64,000 nt of DNA, taken from NCBI RefSeq assembly GCF_000016285.1, contig NC_011989.1, positions 2,607,001 through 2,671,000 of the forward strand. The letters run 5' to 3'. The notes below the pieces were generated by a model that was not told the origin of the DNA, did not search any database, and saw only the letters and a program-made list of their open reading frames with translations. Positions 28,624-38,138 of the stretch are shown here, one piece after another. The position numbers were made by a program, and so were the translations under genes. Source of the DNA: Allorhizobium ampelinum S4. GTDB lineage: Bacteria; Pseudomonadota; Alphaproteobacteria; Rhizobiales; Rhizobiaceae. Each line of letters starts with the position of its first letter. The stretch's first letter is position 1.

Positions 28624-30138
28624 TTAGAAGAAGCCGAGAGCTTTGGGGCTATAACTCACCAGCATGTTCTTGGTTTGCTGATAATGGTCCAGCATCATCT
28701 TGTGGGTCTCGCGGCCAATGCCCGATTGCTTGTAACCGCCGAAGGCTGCGTGGGCGGGATAGGCGTGGTAGCAATTGGTCCAGACGCGCCCGGCCTGGAT
28801 ATTGCGACCGAAGCGGTAGCAGGTATTGGCATCGCGGCTCCAGACGCCGGCACCCAGGCCGTAGAGGGTGTCATTGGCGATTTCCAGCGCCTCGGCCTCG
28901 TCCTTGAAAGTGGTGACAGAGACGACCGGGCCAAAGATTTCCTCCTGGAACACCCGCATCTTGTTATGGCCCTTGAACACGGTGGGCTTGACATAATAGC
29001 CGCCTGCGAGATCGCCGGACAGGGTATTGCGATGGCCGCCGGTCAGCACTTCGGCGCCTTCCTGACGACCGATATCCATATAGGACAGGATCTTTTCGAG
29101 CTGTTCACTGGAGGCCTGCGCCCCGATCATCGTGCCCATATCCAACGGATCGCCCTGAACGATGGCCTCGACGCGCTTGATGGCCTTTTCCATGAAGCGG
29201 TCATAGATCTTTTCATGGACGAGCGCCCGGCTTGGGCAGGTGCAGACTTCACCCTGGTTAAGGGCAAACATCGCAAAGCCTTCCAGAGCCTTGTCGAGAT
29301 AATCGTCATCTTCGCGCAGCACATCCTCGAAGAAGATGTTGGGCGATTTTCCGCCCAGTTCCAGCGTCACTGGAATGAGGTTCTGGCTTGCATATTGCAT
29401 GATCAGCCGACCCGTCGAGGTCTCGCCGGTAAAGGCGATCTTGGCGATGCGCGGACTGGAGGCCAGCGGCTTGCCGGCTTCCAGGCCAAAGCCATTGACG
29501 ATATTGAGCACGCCGGGTGGCAGGATGTCGCCGATCAATTCGGCCCAGACGAGAATCGAGGCGGGGGTCTGCTCGGCGGGCTTCAGCACGACGCAATTGC
29601 CAGCAGCAAGAGCGGGAGCCAGCTTCCAGGCGGCCATCAGGATCGGGAAGTTCCAGGGAATGATCTGGCCGACGACGCCAAGCGGCTCGTGGAAATGATA
29701 GGCGACCGTATCGTGGTCGATTTCGCCAATCGAGCCTTCCTGAGCGCGCACGCAGGCAGCAAAATAGCGGAAATGATCGACAGCCAGCGGAATATCGGCA
29801 GCCATGGTTTCACGCAGCGGCTTGCCATTGTCCCAGGTTTCGGCCCGGGCCAGAAGCTCTAGATTGCTTTCCATCCGGTCGGCAATCCGGTTCAGCATAT
29901 TGGCGCGCTCGGCAACCGGGGTCTTGCCCCATTTGTCCTTGGCGGCATGGGCAGCGTCCAGTGCCAGATTGATGTCGCGCTCATCGGAGCGGGCGATATC
30001 GCACAGCTTGCCGCCGGTGACCGGGGTGGTGTTTTCAAAATACCGGCCGCCCACCGGCTCACGCCAGTCGCCACCGATGAAATTGCCGTATTTCAGCTTG
30101 AACGGGGTGCTTGCCGTGGTTTGAACCTGAATGTTCAT
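28624..30138 (-). CDS. exaC: NAD-dependent aldehyde dehydrogenase, ExaC/AldB type
   Basis: 504 residues. Catalytic C299 is in [11 protein letters not shown] (with a second cysteine, C301, typical of this subgroup), general base E260 in LELGGKSPN, and the NAD-fold motif [10 protein letters not shown]. It oxidises acetaldehyde and related short aldehydes to acids, as in ethanol or acetoin catabolism. GGAGGATGAGAG precedes the ATG. The regulator gene lies upstream on the same strand with a perfect palindrome between them. Confidence 0.93.
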   Translation of the reverse strand: MNIQVQTTASTPFKLKYGNFIGGDWREPVGGRYFENTTPVTGGKLCDIARSDERDINLALDAAHAAKDKWGKTPVAERANMLNRIADRMESNLELLARAETWDNGKPLRETMAADIPLAVDHFRYFAACVRAQEGSIGEIDHDTVAYHFHEPLGVVGQIIPWNFPILMAAWKLAPALAAGNCVVLKPAEQTPASILVWAELIGDILPPGVLNIVNGFGLEAGKPLASSPRIAKIAFTGETSTGRLIMQYASQNLIPVTLELGGKSPNIFFEDVLREDDDYLDKALEGFAMFALNQGEVCTCPSRALVHEKIYDRFMEKAIKRVEAIVQGDPLDMGTMIGAQASSEQLEKILSYMDIGRQEGAEVLTGGHRNTLSGDLAGGYYVKPTVFKGHNKMRVFQEEIFGPVVSVTTFKDEAEALEIANDTLYGLGAGVWSRDANTCYRFGRNIQAGRVWTNCYHAYPAHAAFGGYKQSGIGRETHKMMLDHYQQTKNMLVSYSPKALGFF

Positions 30139-30290
30139 CTCTCATCCTCCCTGATGAAGGTTCCCTTGGTGATGTTTGTCTTTGGGGAAAACCGGTCCTC
30201 CACTTTTCCCTGACAAACTCCAGAACCGTAGTTGGAAGATGCACCCCGCTGCGGCCGGATACCAGCCAAGCTTCGCAATGCCGCAGCGCA

Positions 30291-30314
30291 CAGTGTCGCA
30301 TCCCTGCGACACTG
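30291..30314. promoter_or_regulatory. Palindromic putative upstream activating site
   Basis: CAGTGTCGCA-TCCC-TGCGACACTG is a 10-bp perfect inverted repeat of the TGT-N-ACA kind bound by Fis-type HTH domains. It lies 9 bp after the regulator's stop and about 155 bp before the aldehyde dehydrogenase start. No T-run follows, so it is a poor terminator. No convincing -24/-12 box was found downstream. Confidence 0.5.
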
Positions 30315-30323
30315 CTGCGTGCA

Positions 30324-31280
30324 TTAGTGAATATTAAAACGCTTCATCTTGCGATGCAGGGTTGCGCGACTGATGCCCAGCAATTGTGCCGCCTGGGAGA
30401 CATTGCCTTTGGTACGCGACAGAACCCGACGCAACGCCGCTCGTTCCGCTTCATGCAGATCATCCCCCTCTTCCCCGCGCTTTTCCTTCAAGGCATCGGC
30501 AGCGGGCAGGCCGGCGGCGATGGCCTGATCGTCGATCTGCAACGCCAACCGCGCTGCTCGCGTCGCGCCCAACACCAGATCGTCACCGTCAACGGCCAAA
30601 AGTGCCGTGGGATTGGCGACCGTGGGGATCATGACGATGCGCGCACCCGCAAAGGCCATGCGAAACAGGTTGACCTCAACACGGAGTGCTGCATCGCGCA
30701 CCGCCTGGGCGAGAATGGTCATCGACAGATCCGTCACATCATGGCGGCAGGTGGAAATGTCGAGCGCGGCGGCAATCTGGCCGCGATGGTCGCGGATTGG
30801 CGCCGTGGTGCAACTCAGTGCGATATTGGCGGAGAGAAAATGCTGGTCGCGGTGGATGATGACCGGGCGCTCGTCAGCCAGCGCCGTGCCGATGCCATTG
30901 GTGCCGACGCTGGCTTCGCTCCATTCCGTCTGCTGCCAAAGGCCAAGCCTGCGAAAATCACCGTCATCGCCCGCAGCACTGCGGCGTTCCAGCACCACAC
31001 CATGGCTGTCAGCCAGCACTAGGCAGCAGCCGGAGCGCCCGACCGTCGAAAACAGCCGGTCCAATTCCTCCGCGCTGGCGGCAATCAGGTGATCCATACG
31101 TTGGCGCGCATCACGGAAAGCCGCCGCGTCCAGGGTGCGCGGCATGGCCGCCTGTTCAGGGTCTAGCCCGTGGACATCAAGGCAGCGCCGCCAGGAGGCG
31201 GCAATCGGCGACCTGGCCGCCTTCGATCCCTGCAACGCAGTCGAATAGACCGTATCGGCATGTTTATAACCGACGCTCAT
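30324..31280 (-). CDS. GAF-Fis regulator without AAA+ domain, AcoR-like
   Basis: 318 residues: an N-terminal region like AcoR (IAASWRRCLDVHGLDPE), a GAF domain (LVLADSHGVVLERRSA, SVGTNGIGTAL) and a C-terminal Fis-type HTH (GNVSQAAQLLGISRATLHRK). The ~240-residue sigma54-interacting AAA+ module that AcoR has between them is absent, so it cannot activate sigma54 polymerase itself. ATG 31280 has GGGAGGAG just upstream. It probably regulates the adjacent aldehyde dehydrogenase gene. Confidence 0.85.
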   Translation of the reverse strand: MSVGYKHADTVYSTALQGSKAARSPIAASWRRCLDVHGLDPEQAAMPRTLDAAAFRDARQRMDHLIAASAEELDRLFSTVGRSGCCLVLADSHGVVLERRSAAGDDGDFRRLGLWQQTEWSEASVGTNGIGTALADERPVIIHRDQHFLSANIALSCTTAPIRDHRGQIAAALDISTCRHDVTDLSMTILAQAVRDAALRVEVNLFRMAFAGARIVMIPTVANPTALLAVDGDDLVLGATRAARLALQIDDQAIAAGLPAADALKEKRGEEGDDLHEAERAALRRVLSRTKGNVSQAAQLLGISRATLHRKMKRFNIH

Positions 31281-31424
31281 ATGCTCCTCCCAAAGCAAAC
31301 TCACATCCCTCTTCGGATATCATGGACCTTTGCGGGCAGGATGGCAATCGGCAGGATTGACGCGCCTTGCAGCAAAAACCGGTGGTCCGGTTCCGTCCTA
31401 TGCTCGAAAAAAGCCCGAGAAAGC

Positions 31425-31452
31425 TTGCATCCACGGCACTTTCATACTATAG
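31425..31452 (+). promoter_or_regulatory. Possible promoter of rplY
   Basis: TTGCAT (31425-31430) and CTATAG (31447-31452), 16 bp apart, approach the rhizobial sigma70 pattern. They would give a leader of ~190 nt. Nothing else is evident in the 31281-31647 gap. Confidence 0.35.
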
Positions 31453-31647
31453 CGCCCCCGTCCGCGCAGACACCCTTGGAGGCAATGCGGATGAAATTGT
31501 GACGGCTGCTATATGTTTCCTTCAATCCTGAACGGTTGGAGTGAAATGATGCGGCAGATTTAAAAACCGGCACCGTTTCCAGTTTCAATCCGGAATTTCA
31601 AAGACAAAACCGGCTGAAACTCTCCAGTAACATCGAAAGGAAATGCC

Positions 31648-32250
31648 ATGAGCCACGCATCTTACGAGCTCAAGGCCGAAACGCGCGAACGGGTTGGTAA
31701 GGGGTCCTCCCGTGAACTTCGCCGCAACGGTCTCATTCCCGCTGTCATCTATGGTGACAAGCAGGCTCCTATTGCCATCACCCTGAACACCAATGAAGTC
31801 ACCAAGCGTATTCATGCTGGCGGTTTCATGACCACGGTGGCGACCATTGAAGTCAACGGCGAAAAGATCCGCGTCCTGCCCAAGGACTACCAGCTGGATC
31901 CAGTCCGCGACTTCACCATGCATATCGACTTCCTGCGCGTTTCGGCAAACAGCCAGGTCACGGTTGCCGTGCCTGTCCGTTTCGTCAATGAAGACAAGTC
32001 CGCCGTCAAGACCGGCGCTGTCCTCAACATCGTGCGCCACGACGTCGAGTTGCAGGTTCCGGCCAACAACATTCCAGAAGCCATCACCTTCGATCTGGAA
32101 GGTCTGAAGATCGGCGACAGCGTGCATATCTCTGCCGTGAAGCTGCCTTCTGGTGTGACCCCTGTGATCACCGACCGCGACTTCACGATTGCAACTCTCG
32201 TCGCTCCAGACGTTGACGTTGCCGACGAAGAAGAAGCAACCGAAGAATAA
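31648..32250 (+). CDS. rplY: 50S ribosomal protein L25/general stress protein Ctc
   Basis: 200 residues: N-terminal L25 domain ([30 protein letters not shown]) and the C-terminal TL5/Ctc beta domain, with an acidic tail. It binds 5S rRNA. AAAGGAAATGCC precedes the ATG. A strong terminator follows. In many rhizobia pth comes next; here two signalling genes intervene. Confidence 0.96.
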   Translation: MSHASYELKAETRERVGKGSSRELRRNGLIPAVIYGDKQAPIAITLNTNEVTKRIHAGGFMTTVATIEVNGEKIRVLPKDYQLDPVRDFTMHIDFLRVSANSQVTVAVPVRFVNEDKSAVKTGAVLNIVRHDVELQVPANNIPEAITFDLEGLKIGDSVHISAVKLPSGVTPVITDRDFTIATLVAPDVDVADEEEATEE

Positions 32251-32277
32251 TTGCTCCATTCCGTTGGAGCGATCGAT

Positions 32278-32307
32278 AAACCCGCCCCTTACCGGGCGGG
32301 TTTTTTT
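32278..32307 (+). terminator. Terminator after rplY
   Basis: AACCCGCCC-CTTACC-GGGCGGGTT followed by T5. It uncouples rplY from the GGDEF-EAL gene. The remaining gap to 32644 has no feature I can support. Confidence 0.92.
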
Positions 32308-32644
32308 GTGCCTTCAGATATCCGGTTCATGATAAAACTTTACGGCAAAAGCTATTACATCGGGACGGCCCATCGAACCGTGTTCTTTTCGTCCATAGCG
32401 GGTAGCATTGCACGAAAGTCGCAAATAACTTTGCGTAAAGTTGCAAATCTCCTTTACGACTTCAGTCATCGTTAACGTATCGCATGGAATCCTGCCCCCA
32501 AATAAGAGAAGAACCAGGGGCCGTGGGGTTGTATTGTTTCATCCCTATTCATTTTTCAGCACCGCTCACCAAATACGATGGAAAAATGTTTAATATTACA
32601 TCTATTGGTTGCTATCTGAGTTTGCACACTGTCGGATGCGATCC

Positions 32645-35047
32645 ATGACCCGGTCCGTGGAACAGCGTTTCCTTGCGCTGGTGGCTGGAACAGTGTTCGT
32701 CTGTGTGGTCCCGCTGTTTCTGCTGTTTCTCTGGCTGTCGTCACAACGGGCCGAAACCGATCAGCAAAATAGTATAGCTGTCCTGTTGGCTGCCAATGCC
32801 CAGGCACTCGCCAAGCCACTTTGGGATTTCGATGCTGAGAGTGTACGCCAGATCAGTGCAGCGCTGGTCTCCGGTGGCGAGGTCATCAGGGTCGAAGTTT
32901 CCGACCCGACCGGCAATATCCGCATTGACATGCCGCAAACATTTGTCCCGGCAAAGACATTTTCCTCCCTATCGCAAACCATCATCTACCAGCATCAGGA
33001 CGGACCGAAAACCGTTGGCACCATTACGCTTTCCTTTCAAAAGCATGGCCTGTTTGCCAGCATTCGCCGGACCGAAGGCGTGTTTATCGCCATCTTCATC
33101 CTGTCCATGCTGGTGGTGATTCTGGCCGCCATCGTCGGCAACCGGATGATGGTCATGAGACCGCTGACGCAGCTGACCGCCGCCATCGAAGCCACGCGAC
33201 GTCTGGGTTCGCGACGTTCGGTCGACTGGCATTCAAACGATGAAATGGGTCGGCTGGCGCAAAGCTTCAACGCCATGCAATCAAAGCTTCAGCAGGAAGA
33301 AATCGAGCTAAAACAGGCACACCGGCTGGCAACCGACATCTACCATGCGACGCCCGCCATGCTGTTTTCTGTCGATGCCGATGACCGCATTACCGGCATC
33401 AGCGACTACTGGACATCGGTGACAGGCTATCACCGCGAAGATATCATCGGTCTCAGTTTTGAAAGCCTGATCACAATTGAGGCCCGTCAGGCCTACCGCC
33501 AAGTCAAACAGAATGGTGAGGCTGGCCTGCAACAGCAATATACCACCAAATTCGTCTGTGCCGATGGACGGATCATGGATGTCCTGGTCGTCGAATCCGG
33601 CAATGCCACACCGATGGCGCAGTCCAACCTTTCGCTGAGCGTCATGACTGACATCACCGCCCTCAAACAATCGGAGGCACGCAACCGGCGCCAGGCAATG
33701 ACCGATCATCTGACCGGGCTTCTCAACCGTCAGGGTTTCGAGAACGAACTGGATGTGCAGATCGAGGCAACCGACCGCCAGGGCGGTTCCCTTGCCTGCC
33801 TGTTCGTCGATCTCGACCGGTTCAAATGGATCAATGACAATCTCGGCCATCATGCCGGCGACACGACCCTGAAAATTCTGGTGGACATGATCGTCCACCT
33901 CCTGCCGGAAAACTCGGTGGCCGCCCGCATCGGCGGAGACGAATTCGCCATCCTGCTGCGTGCCAACGATTGCGAAACAGCCGCCCGCGCCGTGGCCAAC
34001 GATATCTGCGGGATTTTCGAAACTCCCTTCATCGTCAAGGGGACCGCCACAAGGCTGAGCGCCAGCATCGGCATCGCGCTGTATCCGCAACACGCCGAGA
34101 CAGCCACGGAACTGCTGCAAAAAGCCGACATGGCCATGTATAATCGCAAGCGCGACGGAAAGAACGGTTTCCAGATCTTCGACGATAGCATTGGCAATAC
34201 CACCCGCCGGCGCGCCGAGATCGAGCAAATGATCGAGCAGGCATTGAGCAACGACTGGCTCGATGCGTTTTTGCAACCAATCATCGACCTGCAAAGCGGC
34301 AAGACGGTCGGCTACGAGGCCTTGATGCGCCTGCGCCACCCCGTCCACGGCATCATGGCGCCGACCGAAATCATCAGTCTGGCCGAGGAAACCGGTACCA
34401 TTCACGATATCGGCAAGCAGGTTTTCGATAAGGCTCTCGATCACTTCACCCGGCTTTCCGCCCTCAGTGGCGACACCACCTCCTATCTGGCGCTGAATGT
34501 CTCGCCAACGCAGATCGATGCCAGCCTGCTGGTCTGGCTGGCCAGCGCGGTGCATCTTTTCAACATCGACCCATCGCGGATCATCATCGAGATCACCGAA
34601 GCGACGTTGCTGCACGACAGCCCACATATCCAGACCGTCCTCCAAAAAATCGGCGATTTTGGCTGCCGCATTGCGCTGGACGATTTCGGCACCGGATATT
34701 CCTCGCTCAGCTATCTCAGCCGCTTCCCGGTCAATATCATCAAGATCGACCAGTCCTTCATCCGCTCCATGACCGGCGATACCCTGGATCTGCGCGAGCG
34801 CAGCCGCATGTTGATCGAAGGCATTGCCGCTATTTCGCACAAGATGAAATGCACCGTGGTGGCCGAGGGCATCGAGACCAAGGAACAATGGCGGGCGCTA
34901 CAGGCAATCGGTGTGGATTACGGCCAGGGCTATCTGTTCGACCGGCCATTGTCCTTCGAAGATCTGCAAGCCCGGTTCGGAGACAATAGCGCGACACCGC
35001 CGAAATCCACGCCCATTGCCAGGATTGGACATCGGACAACGGCTTAG
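32645..35047 (+). CDS. Membrane PAS-GGDEF-EAL cyclic-di-GMP protein
   Basis: About 800 residues. TM1 ~8-33, an extracytoplasmic sensor region, TM2 ~150-175, HAMP, PAS (~230-330), GGDEF (RIGGDEFAILL) and EAL (VGYEALMRLRHP, DDFGTGYSSL, VAEGIET). Both catalytic motifs are intact; no RxxD inhibitory site precedes GGDEF. It may make and degrade c-di-GMP, controlling attachment and motility. The start is uncertain (ATG 32636 or 32645). The downstream gene encodes a periplasmic binding protein that may feed the sensor. Confidence 0.92.
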   Translation: MTRSVEQRFLALVAGTVFVCVVPLFLLFLWLSSQRAETDQQNSIAVLLAANAQALAKPLWDFDAESVRQISAALVSGGEVIRVEVSDPTGNIRIDMPQTFVPAKTFSSLSQTIIYQHQDGPKTVGTITLSFQKHGLFASIRRTEGVFIAIFILSMLVVILAAIVGNRMMVMRPLTQLTAAIEATRRLGSRRSVDWHSNDEMGRLAQSFNAMQSKLQQEEIELKQAHRLATDIYHATPAMLFSVDADDRITGISDYWTSVTGYHREDIIGLSFESLITIEARQAYRQVKQNGEAGLQQQYTTKFVCADGRIMDVLVVESGNATPMAQSNLSLSVMTDITALKQSEARNRRQAMTDHLTGLLNRQGFENELDVQIEATDRQGGSLACLFVDLDRFKWINDNLGHHAGDTTLKILVDMIVHLLPENSVAARIGGDEFAILLRANDCETAARAVANDICGIFETPFIVKGTATRLSASIGIALYPQHAETATELLQKADMAMYNRKRDGKNGFQIFDDSIGNTTRRRAEIEQMIEQALSNDWLDAFLQPIIDLQSGKTVGYEALMRLRHPVHGIMAPTEIISLAEETGTIHDIGKQVFDKALDHFTRLSALSGDTTSYLALNVSPTQIDASLLVWLASAVHLFNIDPSRIIIEITEATLLHDSPHIQTVLQKIGDFGCRIALDDFGTGYSSLSYLSRFPVNIIKIDQSFIRSMTGDTLDLRERSRMLIEGIAAISHKMKCTVVAEGIETKEQWRALQAIGVDYGQGYLFDRPLSFEDLQARFGDNSATPPKSTPIARIGHRTTA

Positions 35048-35115
35048 GACGAGACAACCCAGGCTGCCATTTCAGCAGGACAAGCACAACCAAACGCAAC
35101 GTGAGGAGGCCGAAA

Positions 35116-35856
35116 ATGGGCTGTCGAAGAAGTGTATTGCGCCTTGCCGTCGTGTCCTCCTTGGTGTTCATGGCCGCCGCAGCCATGGCGCAAAACAGCA
35201 TTGTCTTTACCACGGAAGATTACCCACCTTACAATTTCAGGGAAAACGGGGTGGACAAGGGCGTCGGCTACGAACAGGTCGAAATGATCATGAAGGGTCT
35301 GTCGATCCCTTATACCATCGAGATGATGCCCTGGGCCCGCGCCATCGCGATGGCCGAAACCGAACCGATGACCTGCGTGTTTACCGCAGCCCATATCCCT
35401 GAGCGCGAAGGCCGCTTCAAATGGGTCGAGCCGCTGGCCATCGATCGCAATATCATCATGAGCCGCAAGGGCTCCGGCATTCAGGTGCACAATGTCGAAG
35501 AAGCCCGCAAATATATTGTCGGCACCCAGCGCGACGACTACACTCAGGCTCTTCTGGAACGGCATGATTTTCCCAGGATCGACCTCGCCGCCAACCTCGA
35601 TCTGACCATCAAGAAGCTGGAAAGCGGCCGGATCGACCTCATGCCGGTCTCGGAAAAATTCTATCACAAGCTGGTGGACGAAGGGCATCCGCTGGAACAG
35701 CAATTCGTGCTGACCGAGCAGAAATTCGCCATTGCCTGCAATAAATCCATGCCCGATGCCCTGATAGCGCGCATGCAGGACGGGCTCGATCGTCTGATTG
35801 CCGACGGCACGCAAGCCAGGCTTTCGCGAGAATATGGCCTGTTGCAGCCTCAATAG
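35116..35856 (+). CDS. Periplasmic solute-binding protein, family 3, orphan
   Basis: 246 residues: signal peptide (residues 1-~26, ending AAAMAQ), then SIVFTTEDYPPYNF, the usual start of family-3 binding proteins. No permease or ATPase gene is nearby, so it is unlikely to serve transport. ATG 35116 has GTGAGGAGG upstream. It lies 68 bp after the GGDEF-EAL gene and may present a ligand to its sensor domain. Confidence 0.85.
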   Translation: MGCRRSVLRLAVVSSLVFMAAAAMAQNSIVFTTEDYPPYNFRENGVDKGVGYEQVEMIMKGLSIPYTIEMMPWARAIAMAETEPMTCVFTAAHIPEREGRFKWVEPLAIDRNIIMSRKGSGIQVHNVEEARKYIVGTQRDDYTQALLERHDFPRIDLAANLDLTIKKLESGRIDLMPVSEKFYHKLVDEGHPLEQQFVLTEQKFAIACNKSMPDALIARMQDGLDRLIADGTQARLSREYGLLQPQ

Positions 35857-35933
35857 CACGCGCAATCGGGGTTGACATGGCCGGCATTTCGCTGTCGTGA
35901 AGACCAACCGAAATACCGTTCGTGGAAAATGCG

Positions 35934-36638
35934 ATGATCGTTCTTGCAGGGCTTGGCAATCCCGGCTCCCAATATGCCGGCAACCGCCACAATATCGGCT
36001 TCATGGCGCTCGACGCCATCCATCGCCGCCACAGCTTTTCGCCCTGGTCGAAGAAATTCAAGGCCGAGATTGCCGATGGCACGCTGGCGGGCGAAAAAGT
36101 GCTGCTGATCAAGCCGCAGACCTTCATGAACCTGTCGGGCGAATCGGTCGGCGAAGCGCTGCGCTTCTACAAGCTTGGCCCCGAACAGCTGGTAGCGATC
36201 TATGACGAGCTGGATCTTCTGCCCGGCAAGGCCCGCATCAAGCTGGGCGGCGGCCATGGCGGCCATAATGGCATCAAATCGCTGGATGCCCATTGCGGCC
36301 TGAACTACCGCCGCCTGCGGCTCGGCATCGGCCATCCCGGCGATAAATCTCGGGTCCAGGCGCATGTGCTGGGCGATTTCGGCAAGCTCGACGCCGAATG
36401 GCTGGATCCTCTGCTGGAAACGCTGGCCGAAAACGCCGACATGCTAGTGCGCGGTGAAGACAGCCAGTTGATGAACAAACTAGCGCTTGCGACAGGGACG
36501 AAAGCGGACGAGGAAAAGCCCAAGCCGGCCAAATCCCACATTCATCAGGCTCGCAATGGGGTCCAGCCCAAAAAGCTGCCGGAAACCGGGCCGATGGCGG
36601 AGATGTTGAAGAAGATGTTTGGGCCGAAGAAGGATTAG
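35934..36638 (+). CDS. pth: Peptidyl-tRNA hydrolase
   Basis: 234 residues. Family signatures include [18 protein letters not shown] with the catalytic histidine, [15 protein letters not shown] and [14 protein letters not shown]. It releases tRNA from stalled peptidyl-tRNA. Residues after ~190 form a basic, probably disordered tail common in alphaproteobacteria. ATG 35934 follows GGAAAATGCG; the upstream GTG 35922 is less likely. Four bases separate it from the next gene. Confidence 0.96.
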   Translation: MIVLAGLGNPGSQYAGNRHNIGFMALDAIHRRHSFSPWSKKFKAEIADGTLAGEKVLLIKPQTFMNLSGESVGEALRFYKLGPEQLVAIYDELDLLPGKARIKLGGGHGGHNGIKSLDAHCGLNYRRLRLGIGHPGDKSRVQAHVLGDFGKLDAEWLDPLLETLAENADMLVRGEDSQLMNKLALATGTKADEEKPKPAKSHIHQARNGVQPKKLPETGPMAEMLKKMFGPKKD

Positions 36639-36641
36639 GCA

Positions 36642-37205
36642 ATGTCTGTTCAGGAGCAGGTAGACTGGGATATTTTCGATACTCTGACAGTCGACTGTCA
36701 GTTGACGGAAAGGGAAGTCACCGCAGGCAACAAGCTGAACTGGAAAAGCAAGTTTAAATTCAAAAAACTCTCAATATTTTACGTCTGCTATGTCGCCTTG
36801 ATTTACATCCTGATGTTTTTGATTGATGCCAAACCAACATATTTCGATCTTTTGATGGTAGCGGCAGCAATTTTGGGGATCATAATTCTGGTATTATGCA
36901 TCGTTCGGTTCACGTCCCAAAGGAGAGCAAAAACCTATTTCCGGGCGACGCCGTCTTCCCGCCGCCCTGCCAAAGTGGGCTGGGACGCGAAAGGATTTTA
37001 CAGCGCCAATGCAACAAGCCGGACATTCCATGCTTGGAGCGATTTTATGTACTGGACCGAAGACACCGTAGTCCTGGTGCTGCTCTTTGCTGGGCCGCTG
37101 ATGATCCCATTGCCCAAAAGCGCCCTGACAGATCGGCAATTGGAGGAACTAAAGCGCCACATTCAGACCGCCAAATTACCTAAAGCCAAACTGTTCCCCA
37201 TTTGA
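36642..37205 (+). CDS. YcxB-like membrane protein
   Basis: 187 residues: two membrane segments (LSIFYVCYVALIYILMFLI, and LMVAAAILGIIILVLCIV) and a C-terminal cytoplasmic domain like YcxB (GFYSANATSRTFHAWSDFMYW). Function unknown. It starts 4 bp after pth and looks richer in A+T than its neighbours, a possible sign of acquisition. Confidence 0.75.
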   Translation: MSVQEQVDWDIFDTLTVDCQLTEREVTAGNKLNWKSKFKFKKLSIFYVCYVALIYILMFLIDAKPTYFDLLMVAAAILGIIILVLCIVRFTSQRRAKTYFRATPSSRRPAKVGWDAKGFYSANATSRTFHAWSDFMYWTEDTVVLVLLFAGPLMIPLPKSALTDRQLEELKRHIQTAKLPKAKLFPI

Positions 37206-37219
37206 GATAGAGATATCCC

Positions 37220-37669
37220 TTGTCTGAAACCGTAGTCATTCGCCCCGCAACGTTCGATGATCTGGAGGCCTTGCTGGCACTCTACAAGGACTTAAGCAGC
37301 AACAACGATTTTACCGACGTTGAACGGGTGCATAACACCTATGCAGCGATTCTCTCCCACCCTGGCCTGACGGTATTCGTTGCTCTCGACCGAGAAAGAC
37401 CCGTAGCAACGGCTAGTTTGCTGATAACCCCCAACCTGACGCGCGGTTGCCGACCTTATGCTCTGATCGAGAATGTCGTCAGCGCTGCGACGCATAGAGG
37501 CCAGGGCTATGGCCGAGCGGTCGTTCTCCATGCCATCGACGCCGCCTGGAATGCTGACTGCTACAAGGTCATGCTGCTGACAGGCAGCACACGTCCCGAA
37601 ATCCACCACTTCTACGAAGCCTGCGGCTTTGTCCAGAACAAGACCGGCTATCAGATCCGCCGCACGTGA
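37220..37669 (+). CDS. GNAT-family N-acetyltransferase
   Basis: 149 residues. The acetyl-CoA loop is HRGQGYGRAVVLHAI, with FYEACGFVQNKTGY at the C-terminal end. The acceptor is unknown. TTG 37220 is the likely start, 15 bp after the YcxB-like gene, so they may be cotranscribed. Confidence 0.85.
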   Translation: MSETVVIRPATFDDLEALLALYKDLSSNNDFTDVERVHNTYAAILSHPGLTVFVALDRERPVATASLLITPNLTRGCRPYALIENVVSAATHRGQGYGRAVVLHAIDAAWNADCYKVMLLTGSTRPEIHHFYEACGFVQNKTGYQIRRT

Positions 37670-37672
37670 AGC

Positions 37673-37984
37673 CTATTCCTCCGGCTCAATGGTAAAGAGC
37701 AGCGGAAACCCTGCTTCCTTGGCCAGATCATTAGCCTCGGTGGATTTGGTCTCGGCGATATCCCTGGTGCAAACCACCACCACCGCAGAGCCGAAACGGT
37801 GAGCGGTCATCATCACCCGGTTGCCGGTTTCTTCGCTCATGCGGAACACGGCTTTCAGCACGATCGTCACGAATTCGCGCGGGGTGTAATCATCATTGGT
37901 CAGGATGACCTTGTAGAGCCTGGGCTGCTCCAGCTTTGGCCGGGTTTTGACCTTTGGCTGCCCGACAATGACTTTTTGAGGCAT
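37673..37984 (-). CDS. clpS: ATP-dependent Clp protease adaptor ClpS
   Basis: 103 residues. YKVILTNDDYTPREFVTIVL and MMTAHRFGSAVVVVCTRDIAE are the ClpS core that binds N-terminal bulky residues and passes N-degron substrates to ClpAP. No clpA is nearby. Many alphaproteobacteria have two ClpS paralogues; an orphan like this may be ClpS2, an inference. It is convergent with the GNAT gene (stops 3 bp apart). Confidence 0.93.
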   Translation of the reverse strand: MPQKVIVGQPKVKTRPKLEQPRLYKVILTNDDYTPREFVTIVLKAVFRMSEETGNRVMMTAHRFGSAVVVVCTRDIAETKSTEANDLAKEAGFPLLFTIEPEE

Positions 37985-38138
37985 TGGCTACTCCCATCGG
38001 CACACGCTCGCGTTACCATAATGCGAACCGCTCCCGGCTTCAAGCAATTGGCGCCAAGAAGCGGCAAAGCCTTGACCGGGCCGCTCCATTCCCCCATAGG
38101 CAAGGCAACAAAACCTTTACTGAGCACGGAAAACACCC

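Noticed and set aside
30139..30290. Sigma54 -24/-12 promoter for the aldehyde dehydrogenase gene
   Set aside because: No acceptable TGGC-N-TGC pattern found on the minus strand.
33308..34888. 526-codon minus-strand frame
   Set aside because: Antisense to the GGDEF-EAL gene; no recognisable domain.
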